Source: Hydrogenibacillus sp.
GTDB taxonomy: Bacteria; Bacillota; Bacilli; Thermicanales; DSM-22653
Length of the DNA: 64,000 nucleotides
Assembly: GCA_014896255.1 (NCBI GenBank)
Contig: JADBKT010000033.1
Coordinates: 124,001 to 188,000, forward strand
Reading direction: 5' to 3'
Part shown: piece by piece, positions 34,229 to 42,905 of the stretch
Numbering within the stretch: position 1 is the first letter of the stretch
Layout of the letters: every line of letters begins with the position of its first letter
The notes under the pieces: model-generated
What the model saw: only the letters and a program-made list of their open reading frames with translations
Told to the model about the DNA's origin: nothing
The model's database searches: none
Position numbers and translations under genes: made by a program

Positions 34229-36015
34229 CAACCTCTCCCCTTCGCCTGCGGGTGCGGCAGGCGGATGGCGATCGTCGTTCCGCCGTCGGCGTTCCCCTGC
34301 GCTTCGATCGCACCGCCGTGGCGGACGACGATCTCCCGCGCGATGGACAGCCCCAGCCCGCTGCCGCCGAGCGAGCGCGAGCGCCCTTTGTCCACCCGGT
34401 AAAAACGTTCAAAGACGCGCGTCCGCTCGCTCTCCGGGATGCCGATGCCGGTATCGCATACCGCGATCTCCACCGTTTCCCCGTCGTCTGCCGCCCGGAT
34501 CGTAAGCGCCGTCCGCCCACCTTCCGGCGTAAACTTGAGGGCGTTGGACAAGACGTTGTCCAGGACGCGGTCGATCTTGTCCCGGTCGATGTCCGCGAAA
34601 AAATGATCTTCCGGCGCGTCGACCGCAAGAGACACGCCCTTTTGGGCAAACGGGCGGGCAAAGCGCTCCGCGGCGGAGCGAACGACGCCGCCCAAGTCGT
34701 GACGCTCCAAACGGAGCGGCATGGCCTCGGCGTCCAGGCGCGTCAAAAACAACAAATCGCCGACGAGACGGATCATCCGTTCCGTCTCCTGGGCCACGGT
34801 GGAGAGAAAACGCCGCGCCACCGGCGTCTCGGGCGATTCTTCCAGAAGCGCCTCGAGATAACTTTTCATCGTCGAAAGCGGCGTCTTGAGTTCGTGGGAG
34901 ACGTTGGCGACGAACGCCTTTTGGTTCATTTCCACGCGCTTCTCCTCGGTCACGTCGCTTAAGACGGCGATCACCCCGAGGTTTTTTTCCCCGTGGGCGA
35001 CGGGCGACGTCGTCACGCGCAGCGTTCGCCCCGGGGGCACTTCGATGAAAAACGAGCCGGTACGGGACAAAAAATCGGTAAACTCCTCTTCTTCCGGCAG
35101 CCCGAAGGCACCGACCGCCGGTCGATCGATCCACGCCGCCTCATCGCCGGGAAGGCCGAGCAGGGTGAGCGCCTTCGGATTGATGGCGACGATGCGCCCC
35201 GTCTCGTCGGTCGCCAGGACGCCTTCGCTCATGTGCGTCAAAATGGAGCGGAGTTTTTCCTGTTCCGCTTCGTAGGAGGCCATCGCCTGGCGCAGCCGGC
35301 CGGCCAACGTATTGAACGCCCGCCCCAGATGTCCGATCTCGTCGTCGTCGAAAACCGTCACGCGCACGGTAAAATCCCCGCCCATCATCGCTTCGGCTTG
35401 TTTCGTCAAATCCTTCAGCGGACGCACAATGGCCCGGGTGACGAGCACCGTGACGGCGACGGTGAGCAAGAGGGCGATCAGCGCACCCGTCACGTAGATG
35501 CGCATGATGCCCGCGATCGTCGCATACATTGCTTCCATCGAGGCGATCAGGTACACGGCCCCGACCGTCTCGCGGTCGTGCTCGATCGGCACGGCCAACA
35601 CTTCGACCCGACCGCTGTCCGCTCGGACGCCCCGCTTCGAGGCCGGAATGCCGGATAAGGCGCTTTGCGCCTCCGGTTCCGTGTTGCGTAAGCCCACGGC
35701 GGCGGGATCCGGCGGCGAGGCGGCCAACACCACGCCGTCGGAAGAGAGCACCTGAACGCGGATGCCGGAGAGCGACGTCATGTTCCGGAGCACGTTGTCG
35801 ATGTCGGCGAGGACGATGTCTTCCCGTTCGGTTTCCGCCTTCGCCACGTACGGTGCGAGGTAAAAGGCGAGCAACTCGCCCTGGGCGGCGAGGGCCCGGG
35901 AAAAATGGTCGACGTAATGGTTTTTGACGTTTTGCAGAACGTAGGCGCCGGTGGCCTGAAACGCGAACAGCAAGATCAGTCCCATCGCCAGGGCCAGTTT
36001 GGTCGACAGCCGCAT
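34228..36015 (-). CDS. walK: Sensor histidine kinase WalK
   Basis: A 595-residue kinase controlling cell-wall metabolism. Domains in order: membrane helix 9-28, external Cache-like loop to about 165, membrane helix 168-193, HAMP (194-246), PAS (about 255-355), HisKA with phospho-acceptor His374 in FVANVSHELKTPLS, and HATPase with NVLSNALKFTPEGG, DTGIGIPESE and GGSGLGLSIAREIV. This matches the full WalK architecture, including the cytoplasmic PAS domain. It starts three bases after the walR stop. Confidence 0.97.
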   Translation of the reverse strand: MRLSTKLALAMGLILLFAFQATGAYVLQNVKNHYVDHFSRALAAQGELLAFYLAPYVAKAETEREDIVLADIDNVLRNMTSLSGIRVQVLSSDGVVLAASPPDPAAVGLRNTEPEAQSALSGIPASKRGVRADSGRVEVLAVPIEHDRETVGAVYLIASMEAMYATIAGIMRIYVTGALIALLLTVAVTVLVTRAIVRPLKDLTKQAEAMMGGDFTVRVTVFDDDEIGHLGRAFNTLAGRLRQAMASYEAEQEKLRSILTHMSEGVLATDETGRIVAINPKALTLLGLPGDEAAWIDRPAVGAFGLPEEEEFTDFLSRTGSFFIEVPPGRTLRVTTSPVAHGEKNLGVIAVLSDVTEEKRVEMNQKAFVANVSHELKTPLSTMKSYLEALLEESPETPVARRFLSTVAQETERMIRLVGDLLFLTRLDAEAMPLRLERHDLGGVVRSAAERFARPFAQKGVSLAVDAPEDHFFADIDRDKIDRVLDNVLSNALKFTPEGGRTALTIRAADDGETVEIAVCDTGIGIPESERTRVFERFYRVDKGRSRSLGGSGLGLSIAREIVVRHGGAIEAQGNADGGTTIAIRLPHPQAKGRG

Positions 36016-36018
36016 CGT

Positions 36019-36723
36019 TCAACCGTCCGTACCGTCGCGGGAGATGTAATAACCGGCGCCGCGGCGGGTTAAAATGATCTTGGGCGCGCTCGGGTCGTCT
36101 TCAATCTTTTCGCGCAGCCTGCGGACCGTGACATCGACCGTCCGCACGTCGCCGAGAAACGCATACCCCCAGACGCGGTTCAACAACTGTTCGCGGGTGA
36201 CGACCTGTCCGCGGTGTTGGATCAACATCAAAAGCACGTCGTACTCTCGCTGGGTGAGCGGCACCGGTCGGCCGCGCTTATACACCTCCAGCAGGCTCAA
36301 GTCGATGGTGAGCGGCCCGACGGCGATCGTCTCCGCCCGCACGCCCGACGATTTCGCCCGGCGCAGATGCGCCCGAACGCGGGCGATCAATTCCCGGGAC
36401 GAAAACGGCTTGGTCACGTAATCGTCGGCGCCGAGCTCGAGCCCGACGACTTTGTCCACCTCGGCGTCCTTGGCCGTGAGCACGATGACCGGGACGTCGT
36501 TGATCTGCCGAAGACGGCGGAGCAGTTCCAGCCCGTCGAGTTCCGGAAGCATCAAATCGAGAATGACGAGATCGACGTCGGATGCGGCCGCCCGCTCAAA
36601 GCCCGTTCGGCCGTCGGCGACGGTTTCCACCGCGTATCCGGCCTTTTCCAACTGGTAGGCGATGATTTCGGCGATCGGCGCCTCATCCTCGATGATCAAA
36701 ATGCGCTCGAGCTTTGCCTCCAT
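36019..36723 (-). CDS. walR: Response regulator WalR
   Basis: A 234-residue OmpR-family regulator essential in Bacillales. The receiver domain has the acidic pocket IEDE (12-13), phospho-acceptor Asp56 in LVILDLMLPELDG and KPF lysine in DDYVTKPFSSREL; the C-terminal winged helix ends RTVDVTVRRLREKIEDDPS and ILTRRGAGYYI. The Shine-Dalgarno is weak (GGTGAG). A TATAAT promoter lies 35 bases upstream. It heads walR-walK-yycHIJ-yyxA-rlmH. Confidence 0.97.
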   Translation of the reverse strand: MEAKLERILIIEDEAPIAEIIAYQLEKAGYAVETVADGRTGFERAAASDVDLVILDLMLPELDGLELLRRLRQINDVPVIVLTAKDAEVDKVVGLELGADDYVTKPFSSRELIARVRAHLRRAKSSGVRAETIAVGPLTIDLSLLEVYKRGRPVPLTQREYDVLLMLIQHRGQVVTREQLLNRVWGYAFLGDVRTVDVTVRRLREKIEDDPSAPKIILTRRGAGYYISRDGTDG

Positions 36724-36757
36724 GGCTTCATCTCACCCGAACTCCGATCTACCCCTC

Positions 36758-36786
36758 ATTATAGACGAACGGCGGTTTGCCTTGAA
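36758..36786 (-). promoter_or_regulatory. Probable walR operon promoter
   Basis: TATAAT (36758-36763) lies on the minus strand, with TTCAAG (36781-36786) 17 bases upstream as a poor -35. The -35 falls inside the loop of the preceding terminator hairpin, so terminator and promoter overlap. Confidence 0.55.
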
Positions 36787-36799
36787 GACAAACCGCCGT
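36769..36799 (-). terminator. Hairpin after the LysM-G5-M23 gene
   Basis: Perfect 11-base arms ACGGCGGTTTG (36769-36779) and its complement (36789-36799) with a nine-base loop, 52 bases after the peptidase stop. The sequence after it on the minus strand (TCGTCTATA) is only weakly T-rich. Confidence 0.6.
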
Positions 36800-36850
36800 C
36801 GGCCCCAAGATGCGCGGCGTTCGGTCGATGGGCCGTTCAACCCGCGCGGT

Positions 36851-38497
36851 TCAGCGATCGAAAATCTGCGCCGGGTTCACCGCTTGGCCGTTCTTCCGAA
36901 TTTCGAAGTGGAGATGGACGCCGGTCGCGTCTCCGGTCGCCCCCATGACGCCGATTTTCTGCCCTTTGGCCACCTTTTGCCCGTCCGACACGGTGATCTG
37001 CGCCAGATGTCCGTACCGCGTCGAATAGCCGTTGCCGTGGTCGATGATCACCAGATTGCCGTATCCGCCGTCCCAGCCGGCAAACGATACGGTGCCGTTG
37101 TCCGCCGCCATGATCGACCGGTCCGCGACGCCGGAGATGTCGATTCCGGAATGGAATCCGCCCCGGCGCGAACCGAAGCCGCTCGTGATATACCCGCCTT
37201 TCGTCGGCCACAGAAAACGCCCCGTCGGAACCGTCGGCGGCGCCTTCGTACCGACGACGATGATCGCTTCCACAGGCGGATCGATGATTTGCTCATCGAC
37301 GACTTCCTGTTCGACGACGGTGCCGTTTTCCCGCTTCAAGCGGTACGTGACCTCTTTCGTCCCGTCTCTGCCCGCTTGGCGTACCTTGCGTTCGCCTTTA
37401 TACATCGACGCGTCTTCGATCGTCCGCGTCGTGTACGGAACGGTGAGGCGCACCGTCTTCGTCGTTTCCGTCTCCACGACGAGTTCCGGCTTCGTCGGCG
37501 AGACGACCAGCTGTTGGCCGATCATCAGAATCGTCTCCGGCGTGAGCCCGGGGTTTAATGCCAACAGATCGGCGATCTTCATGTTGAACCGGGCGGCGAT
37601 GCCGCTTAACGTGTCGCCTTCCTGAATGACGTAGATCTGCGGTTCTTTTTCGCCGGTCAAAAGCTGGTTCTCGAGCGCTTGTTCATCGTCGATCGCCGAC
37701 GGATCGATCAGCTCCGGTTCAAAGCGGACGTCGCTTTTGAGCCGCGCCTGGATGAGCGACTCATCGCCCGTGCGGCCGGACGCCGCCACCGGTTGGTCCG
37801 CGTCGTCCGCTCGCGGGGCCGAAAGCCGGGCGATTTTCACCGTCCGCGCTCTCGCGTCGTAGACGAGCGGTTGCCGGCTCACCCGCGCCGCGATTCGGCT
37901 CACGAGCGCTTCTCCGGCGGCGACGTTTTTGACGTAGCCGATCGTTTTGCCGTTGACGATCATTTTTGCCGCTTCCACCTTGAAGTCCAATCGCGCGCCC
38001 AACGCGCCGAGGACGTCCGCATCGTCGGACGTACCGCGAAATAGGCGCTTCTGTTCAAAATCGATGGTGTTCGTCACGACGGTCTTAAGCCCGCCGAGCG
38101 CATGGCTTTCACGCGCCAGACGGCTCTCCAGCCAATCCTTGACGACGTCCGGCGAAGACACCGTCCCCAGCACCTCGCCGTCGACGACCACGTCGTACAG
38201 CGTTACGGTCTCCGCTTGTACGTAGCGATCGACGCCCCACCCGGCGATGACCAAGACCGTCGTGACACCAAGGGCGGCCAACGCTTCTGCCTTTCGGGCG
38301 CGCGCATACGCGGCAAATTCGCGGACGATCGCCGACCAACGCCTTCGGAACACGCCGCGCTCCGGCGCGATACGTGCCCCCGTCGCGCGCATCGCACGCA
38401 AAGCGGCGTCTCGCGCGCGGCGCACGACGCCGAACGCGCGCCCGGCGCTCAGGATCGTCCGGGAAGACGCCCTCTCCCCTTGCGGTTTTTCTTCCAT
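36851..38497 (-). CDS. Cell-wall endopeptidase with LysM, G5 and M23 domains
   Basis: A 548-residue membrane-tethered hydrolase. One membrane helix lies at about 75-90, then a region of unknown fold, a LysM peptidoglycan-binding motif (IYVIQEGDTLSGIAARF to LVV, about 290-335), a G5 domain (about 345-425) and a C-terminal M23 peptidase with HSGIDI and HLHFEIRKNG zinc ligands. It should cleave peptide cross-bridges. ATG 38497 follows GAGGAGG. Such hydrolases are the typical targets of WalR, and this gene sits directly upstream of walR with its own terminator; a regulatory link is inference. Confidence 0.93.
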   Translation of the reverse strand: MEEKPQGERASSRTILSAGRAFGVVRRARDAALRAMRATGARIAPERGVFRRRWSAIVREFAAYARARKAEALAALGVTTVLVIAGWGVDRYVQAETVTLYDVVVDGEVLGTVSSPDVVKDWLESRLARESHALGGLKTVVTNTIDFEQKRLFRGTSDDADVLGALGARLDFKVEAAKMIVNGKTIGYVKNVAAGEALVSRIAARVSRQPLVYDARARTVKIARLSAPRADDADQPVAASGRTGDESLIQARLKSDVRFEPELIDPSAIDDEQALENQLLTGEKEPQIYVIQEGDTLSGIAARFNMKIADLLALNPGLTPETILMIGQQLVVSPTKPELVVETETTKTVRLTVPYTTRTIEDASMYKGERKVRQAGRDGTKEVTYRLKRENGTVVEQEVVDEQIIDPPVEAIIVVGTKAPPTVPTGRFLWPTKGGYITSGFGSRRGGFHSGIDISGVADRSIMAADNGTVSFAGWDGGYGNLVIIDHGNGYSTRYGHLAQITVSDGQKVAKGQKIGVMGATGDATGVHLHFEIRKNGQAVNPAQIFDR

Positions 38498-38557
38498 CCG
38501 GTCCTCCTCGCTCTGGCGGCTTTAGGCGAGACGGACAGACGGCAATCGCTCGTTGTT

Positions 38558-38586
38558 ACGATATCATGGATCGGCGTTCGGTACAA
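38558..38586 (-). promoter_or_regulatory. Possible promoter of the LysM-G5-M23 gene
   Basis: TTGTAC (38581-38586) and TATCGT (38558-38563) are 17 bases apart on the minus strand, about 60 bases before the start codon. Both hexamers are partial matches. Confidence 0.4.
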
Positions 38587-38630
38587 TCGGATATTCGTGC
38601 AAATTAGACTCCCAAGCAAGATTTTGCATG

Positions 38631-39995
38631 CTACTGTTCGATTTCTCTGTATTCCGGGGCAATGCTGACGAACTTGTTCAGTTCCTTTAAAAAGGCCAAT
38701 TTCACCTTGCCGGTCGGTCCGTTGCGGTGTTTGGCGACGATCACTTCGACGACGTTCGGTTCCGCGCTGTCGGGATGATAGTAATCGTCGCGGTACAAAA
38801 AGGCGACGATGTCCGCGTCTTGTTCGATGCTGCCGCTTTCGCGGATGTCGGACAGCATCGGCCGTTTGTCCTGACGTTGCTCGACGGCGCGCGAGAGCTG
38901 CGACAGCGCCAAGAGGGGAACGTCGAATTCCCTGGCCAGCCCTTTCAACTGCCGTGAGATCTCCGAAATTTCTTGTTGTCGATTGTCGCTCGGCCGCCCG
39001 CGCCCGGCGATCAGCTGCAGATAATCGACGACGACGAGGCCGAGCGTCCCCGTCTCGCGCAATAAGTGGCGCAGCCGGGTACGCATCTCGAAGACGGTCA
39101 CGCCCGGCGTGTCGTCGATGTAGATCGGCGAGCGCGACAACAGGTCGATCGCCGCGATGAGCTTTTCCCAGTCGGGATCGTCAGGCGCAAAGCTCCCCGT
39201 CCTCAGCTTGTGGCCGTCGATCATCGCTTCTGCGGCAAGTATCCGTTGCGCCAGTTGCTCTTTGGACATCTCCAGACTGAAGATGGCCACCGGGCGTTCT
39301 CCGCGAACGGCGATGTTCTGGGCGATGTTCAGGGCAAAAGCCGTCTTTCCGACCGACGGACGGGCGGCGACGACGATGAAGTCGCTCTTTTGAAAGCCGG
39401 AGGTCAGCCGATCGAGATCGGCATACCCGCTGGCGAGCCCGGTGAGTTGGCTTTCCCGCTTGGCCAGCCGATCCAGGCGCAAATACGTTTCGGCCAGCAC
39501 GTCCCGCAGGGGAGTAAAGCCTTTCGGACGCCGACGTTCCCTCAGCGCCGCGAGTTGGGCCTCGGCCTCGGAGAGGATGAGATCGACGTCGTCCGCTTCT
39601 TCGTAGGCCCGTTCGACGATGCGCGTCGCCGTCCGGATGAGGCGCCTGAGCAAAGACTTTTCGGCGACGATGCCGGCGTAGTAGACGGCGTGGGCGGCCG
39701 TCGGCACGCTCTCTTGAAGTTCGGCCAGGTAGCGCGCGCCGCCGATCTCCTCCAGCCACCCCTTTTGATGCAGCTCGGCGGCGACGGTGACGGCGTCGAT
39801 CGGTTCACCGCTTTCCGCGACGGCGATCATCGCGCTGAAGATCTTGCCGTGTGCCGGACGGTAAAAATCATCGCTGCCTACGATGTCCGAAACGGCGATG
39901 ATCACCTCGCCGTCGAGCAAGATCGATCCCAGGAGCGCCTGTTCCGCCTCCAGGTGATGCGGCGGCGTGCGGACAAAGGCGAAGGCGTCGGTCAA
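38631..39995 (-). CDS. dnaB: Replicative DNA helicase
   Basis: A 454-residue hexameric helicase (called DnaC in B. subtilis). The N-terminal domain begins with the family signature TPPHHLEAEQALLGSILLD; the RecA-like domain has Walker A ARPSVGKTAFALNIA and Walker B LVVVDYLQLIAG, with LKGLAREFDVPLLALSQLSR after it. The start is TTG 39995, about seven bases after GGGGTGG. It follows rplI by 22 bases. purA, which follows the helicase gene in B. subtilis, is not present here. Confidence 0.96.
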   Translation of the reverse strand: MTDAFAFVRTPPHHLEAEQALLGSILLDGEVIIAVSDIVGSDDFYRPAHGKIFSAMIAVAESGEPIDAVTVAAELHQKGWLEEIGGARYLAELQESVPTAAHAVYYAGIVAEKSLLRRLIRTATRIVERAYEEADDVDLILSEAEAQLAALRERRRPKGFTPLRDVLAETYLRLDRLAKRESQLTGLASGYADLDRLTSGFQKSDFIVVAARPSVGKTAFALNIAQNIAVRGERPVAIFSLEMSKEQLAQRILAAEAMIDGHKLRTGSFAPDDPDWEKLIAAIDLLSRSPIYIDDTPGVTVFEMRTRLRHLLRETGTLGLVVVDYLQLIAGRGRPSDNRQQEISEISRQLKGLAREFDVPLLALSQLSRAVEQRQDKRPMLSDIRESGSIEQDADIVAFLYRDDYYHPDSAEPNVVEVIVAKHRNGPTGKVKLAFLKELNKFVSIAPEYREIEQ

Positions 39996-40017
39996 CGACC
40001 ATCCACCCCTTTACGCC

Positions 40018-40461
40018 TTACGCTTCGACGAGCTCGACGACGAGGCGCGCCGTGACGTCCGCGTGCAGTTTGACGTCGACCGTATGACGGCCGAGCGTCC
40101 TGAGCGGCTCTTTGACCACGATCTTGCGCCGATCGACCGGATGGCCTTTCCGGGCCAAAGCTTCGGCGATCTTCTCCGCGGTGACGGCACCGAACAACTT
40201 CCCTCCGCCGCCGGTTTTGACGGCGATGGTCACCGCCTCCGCTTCCAAGGCCGCTTTCAGGGCGCGTGCCGCTTCATACGCCTGTTGAGCGGCTTGTGCT
40301 TGTTTTGTCCGCTCGGCATCGAGCCGGCGCAAGTTGCCCTCGGTCGCCGGCACGGCGAGTTTCCGCGGGATGAGATAATTGCGGGCGTATCCGTCCGATA
40401 CTTCTTTCACTTCGCCCTTTCGGCCTTGACCCGGGACGTCTTGTTGAAAAATGACCTTCAT
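40018..40461 (-). CDS. rplI: 50S ribosomal protein L9
   Basis: A 147-residue ribosomal protein with the strongly conserved N-domain MKVIFQQDVPGQGRKGEVKE and GYARNYLIPRKLA, a long connecting helix rich in Ala/Gln/Lys and a C-domain including GKLFGAVTAEKIAEAL. ATG 40461 follows GGAAGGGGG. It is separated from rpsR by a strong terminator, so rplI-dnaB may be transcribed separately or by read-through. Confidence 0.97.
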   Translation of the reverse strand: MKVIFQQDVPGQGRKGEVKEVSDGYARNYLIPRKLAVPATEGNLRRLDAERTKQAQAAQQAYEAARALKAALEAEAVTIAVKTGGGGKLFGAVTAEKIAEALARKGHPVDRRKIVVKEPLRTLGRHTVDVKLHADVTARLVVELVEA

Positions 40462-40535
40462 CGCGCTTCCCCCTTCCTCGCCCGGCCGCCGGGCGACCGA
40501 GCGACACGCTCAAGCGGTGATGAAGCCGGAAGATG

Positions 40536-40560
40536 AAAAAAAAAGGGAGATCCATCTCCC
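40536..40560 (-). terminator. Intrinsic terminator after rpsR
   Basis: Arms GGGAGAT (40545-40551) and ATCTCCC (40554-40560), extendable by three A-T pairs, are followed on the minus strand by nine T. It lies 17 bases past the rpsR stop and closes the rpsF-ssb-rpsR transcript. Confidence 0.88.
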
Positions 40561-40577
40561 TTTCCGTCGCTTTGCGC

Positions 40578-40805
40578 TCAATCGATCGTGTACGGCAGGA
40601 GCGCGACCTGTCGCGCGCGCTTGATCGCCGTCGTGAGCATGCGCTGGTATCTCGCCTTGGTGCCGGTGACGCGGCGGGGCAGGATCTTGCCCCGCTCGTT
40701 GATGAAGCGCTTCAGGAGATCGACGTCTTTGTAGTCGATATAGGTGATCTTGTTGGCCGTAAAATAGCACGTCTTACGGCGTTTTTTGCTTCCGCGGCGG
40801 GCCAT
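40578..40805 (-). CDS. rpsR: 30S ribosomal protein S18
   Basis: A 75-residue S18 protein with [36 protein letters not shown] and the C-terminal [14 protein letters not shown]. The single cysteine after the basic N-terminus is the zinc-independent form. Third gene of the rpsF-ssb-rpsR operon; S18 binds S6 in the ribosome platform. Confidence 0.98.
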   Translation of the reverse strand: MARRGSKKRRKTCYFTANKITYIDYKDVDLLKRFINERGKILPRRVTGTKARYQRMLTTAIKRARQVALLPYTID

Positions 40806-40889
40806 TCGATTTCCTCCTTCCTTCCAATGGGCTGGATGACGGCGTTCGGGATCCCCACGTCGAAGGTCGGCTCGACGTGCCCGACGCCG

Positions 40890-41315
40890 TCAAAACGGCA
40901 GATCGTCGTCGCTCAAATCGATCGGTTCGGCCTCTCCGGCAAACGGGTCGACCGCCGCCGGGCGGCCGGCGCCGGGGACGGGGCCGGCGGCATCGCGCGT
41001 GCTGTCGAGAAATTGGACGTTTTCGGCGACGATCTCCGTGACGTAGACGCGGCGCCCTTCGTTGTTCTCATACGAGCGTGTCTGAATTCGCCCTTCGACG
41101 GCCACCAACCGGCCTTTTTTGAGATAGTTGGCGCACGTCTCGGCGAGCTTTTGCCACGTCACGATCGGAATAAAATCCGCTTCCCGTTCCCCTTGCGGGT
41201 TTTGAAATCGGCGGTTTACGGCGATCGTGAACGTCGCCACCGCCGTGCCGTTGGCCGTGTACCTCAGTTCCGGGTCGCGCGTCAGGCGCCCGATCAGCAC
41301 CGCGCGGTTGAGCAT
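40890..41315 (-). CDS. ssb: Single-stranded DNA-binding protein
   Basis: A 141-residue SSB with an OB fold ([67 protein letters not shown]), a short Gly/Pro/Ala linker and the acidic tip DLSDDDLPF that recruits replication and repair proteins. The linker is shorter than in B. subtilis SsbA (172 residues). Located between rpsF and rpsR as usual. Confidence 0.97.
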   Translation of the reverse strand: MLNRAVLIGRLTRDPELRYTANGTAVATFTIAVNRRFQNPQGEREADFIPIVTWQKLAETCANYLKKGRLVAVEGRIQTRSYENNEGRRVYVTEIVAENVQFLDSTRDAAGPVPGAGRPAAVDPFAGEAEPIDLSDDDLPF

Positions 41316-41365
41316 CCGCCTCTCCCCTTTGCCGCCGGCCGCCTGCGGCCGGGCGATGGTCCGTC

Positions 41366-41393
41366 GTTTGCCTTACGCCGTTTGCCTTACGCC
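41366..41393 (+). repeat. Two-copy 14-base tandem repeat
   Basis: GTTTGCCTTACGCC occurs twice in direct succession (41366-41379, 41380-41393), followed by a partial copy that runs into the rpsF stop codon. It fills part of the rpsF-ssb gap. Confidence 0.85.
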
Positions 41394-41395
41394 GT

Positions 41396-41686
41396 TTACG
41401 CCACGTCGTGCTTGACGACCAAGTGGCGGATGATCGGCTCGGTGATGCCGACGACGCGCTCGAGTTCCTTGACCGCCGCCGGCGTACCGCGAAAGTAGAT
41501 GACGGTGTAGATGCCTTCGCGGAATTTTTGAATCTCGTACGCCAGCCGGCGCTTGCCCATGTCTTCGACCTTTTCGATTTCGCCGCCGTGCTGCTCGATG
41601 ACGGCTTTCAGCCGCTCGCGGTGTTCGGCCACCGCTTCGTCGCTCAGATCGGGGCGCAAGATGAACAAAATCTCATAGCGCCGCAA
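41396..41686 (-). CDS. rpsF: 30S ribosomal protein S6
   Basis: A 96-residue S6 protein reading RRYEILFILRPDLSDEAVAE, EDMGKRRLAYEIQKFREGIY and ERVVGITEPIIRHLVVK. The start is TTG 41686, eight bases after AAGGAGG, which gives the normal length; the GTG nine bases earlier is too close to the Shine-Dalgarno. First gene of rpsF-ssb-rpsR with a strong promoter at 41769-41797. Confidence 0.97.
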   Translation of the reverse strand: MRRYEILFILRPDLSDEAVAEHRERLKAVIEQHGGEIEKVEDMGKRRLAYEIQKFREGIYTVIYFRGTPAAVKELERVVGITEPIIRHLVVKHDVA

Positions 41687-41712
41687 CCTGTTCACCTCCT
41701 TGTGGACGTTTG

Positions 41713-41728
41713 GCTCCGCAGGCGGAGC
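41713..41728 (-). promoter_or_regulatory. Hairpin in the rpsF leader, possible S6:S18 autoregulatory site
   Basis: On the minus strand GCTCCG-CCTG-CGGAGC forms a six-base-pair stem just upstream of the rpsF Shine-Dalgarno, preceded by a second imperfect hairpin at 41736-41752. In many bacteria an S6:S18 complex binds a CCG-containing leader stem to repress rpsF; the CCG here sits within the helix, so identity is uncertain. Confidence 0.4.
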
Positions 41729-41768
41729 AAGGAGGCGCGCCCGTGGGCACGCAAATTTACATTGATTG

Positions 41769-41797
41769 ATTATATCAATTCTGCCGGCAGAATGCAA
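41769..41797 (-). promoter_or_regulatory. Sigma-A promoter of rpsF-ssb-rpsR
   Basis: TTGCAT (41792-41797) and TATAAT (41769-41774) are 17 bases apart on the minus strand, with transcription starting about 75 bases before the rpsF TTG codon. It overlaps no gene; the ychF stop is eight bases upstream. Confidence 0.85.
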
Positions 41798-41804
41798 GGA
41801 AACG

Positions 41805-42905
41805 TCACACGTTGAAGCGGAAGGTGATCACGTCGCCGTCTTGAACGACGTAATCCTTGCCTTCCAGCCGCACGAGGCCGAGTTCGCGGGCTTGAGCCGG
41901 TCCGCCGGCGCGCATCAGGTCGTCGAAAGCCACCACCTCAGCGCGGATGAAGCCGCGCTCAAAGTCGCTATGGATGACGCCGCCCGCTTCCGGCGCCTTG
42001 GCCCCCGCCCGGATCGTCCACGCGCGCACCTCTTTCTCTCCGGCGGTGAAAAACGTCCGCCAGCCCAGCAACCGATACGCCGAGCGGACAACGCGGTGAA
42101 GCGCCGGTTCGTCCATTCCGTACTCGGCCAAAAAGAGCGCCCGCTCCTCGCCGTCCAGGCGCGCGATCTCCGCCTCCAGGGCGGCGGAAAGGACGACGAC
42201 GTCCGCCCCGTCCCGCGCGGCTTTTTCGCGCACGCGCGCGACGTTAGGACCGATTGTCCCGGCGGCAAAGTGCGTTTCGTCGACGTTGGCCACGTACAGC
42301 ACAGGCTTGGCACTGAGCAAAAACAGCCCTTTCAGCATAGCCCGCTCGTCGTCGTCCATGGGTAACGCCCGGGCGCTCCGCCCGGCGTCGAGATGGGCCT
42401 TTAAGCGCTCGAGAAAGGCCAGCTCTTTTTTCGCCTTGGCCTCGCCGCTTTTGGCCTGCCGCGCGATCCGCTCCAGGCGCCGTTCGACGACCGCAAGATC
42501 GGCAAGGATAAGCTCCGTCTCGATGACCTCGATGTCCCTAAGCGGGTCGACGCGGCCGAAAACGTGCGCGATGTTCGGATCGTCAAAACAGCGCACGACG
42601 TGCAAGACGGCATCGACCTCGCGGATGTGGCTCAAAAACTGGTTGCCGAGGCCCTCGCCGCGGCTCGCCCCTTCGACCAGGCCGGCGATGTCGACGAATT
42701 GAAAAACGGCCGGCGTCGTCTTCGCCGGCCGAAACATCGCGCTTAAACGCTCCAAGCGCGGGTCCGGCACTTCGGCGACACCGACGTTCGGATCGATCGT
42801 GCAAAACGGATAGTTTGCGGCTTCGGCGCCGGCATTCGTCAGCGCGTTGAACAGCGTCGATTTGCCGACGTTCGGCAGGCCGACAATGCCGCAGGAACGG
42901 CTCAT
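41805..42905 (-). CDS. ychF: Redox-regulated ATPase YchF (Ola1 family)
   Basis: A 366-residue TRAFAC P-loop NTPase that binds ribosomes and prefers ATP. P-loop GIVGLPNVGKSTLFNALT, DIAGLVEG (G3), YVANVDETHF, and the C-terminal TGS-like domain ending EGKDYVVQDGDVITFRFNV. ATG 42905 follows AAAGGAG and overlaps the upstream oxidoreductase stop (ATGA). Length equals B. subtilis YyaF exactly. Confidence 0.97.
   Translation of the reverse strand: MSRSCGIVGLPNVGKSTLFNALTNAGAEAANYPFCTIDPNVGVAEVPDPRLERLSAMFRPAKTTPAVFQFVDIAGLVEGASRGEGLGNQFLSHIREVDAVLHVVRCFDDPNIAHVFGRVDPLRDIEVIETELILADLAVVERRLERIARQAKSGEAKAKKELAFLERLKAHLDAGRSARALPMDDDERAMLKGLFLLSAKPVLYVANVDETHFAAGTIGPNVARVREKAARDGADVVVLSAALEAEIARLDGEERALFLAEYGMDEPALHRVVRSAYRLLGWRTFFTAGEKEVRAWTIRAGAKAPEAGGVIHSDFERGFIRAEVVAFDDLMRAGGPAQARELGLVRLEGKDYVVQDGDVITFRFNV

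Noticed and set aside
41366-41393. The tandem 14-base repeat as a CRISPR or regulatory array
   Set aside because: Only two adjacent copies with no spacers; most likely a local duplication.
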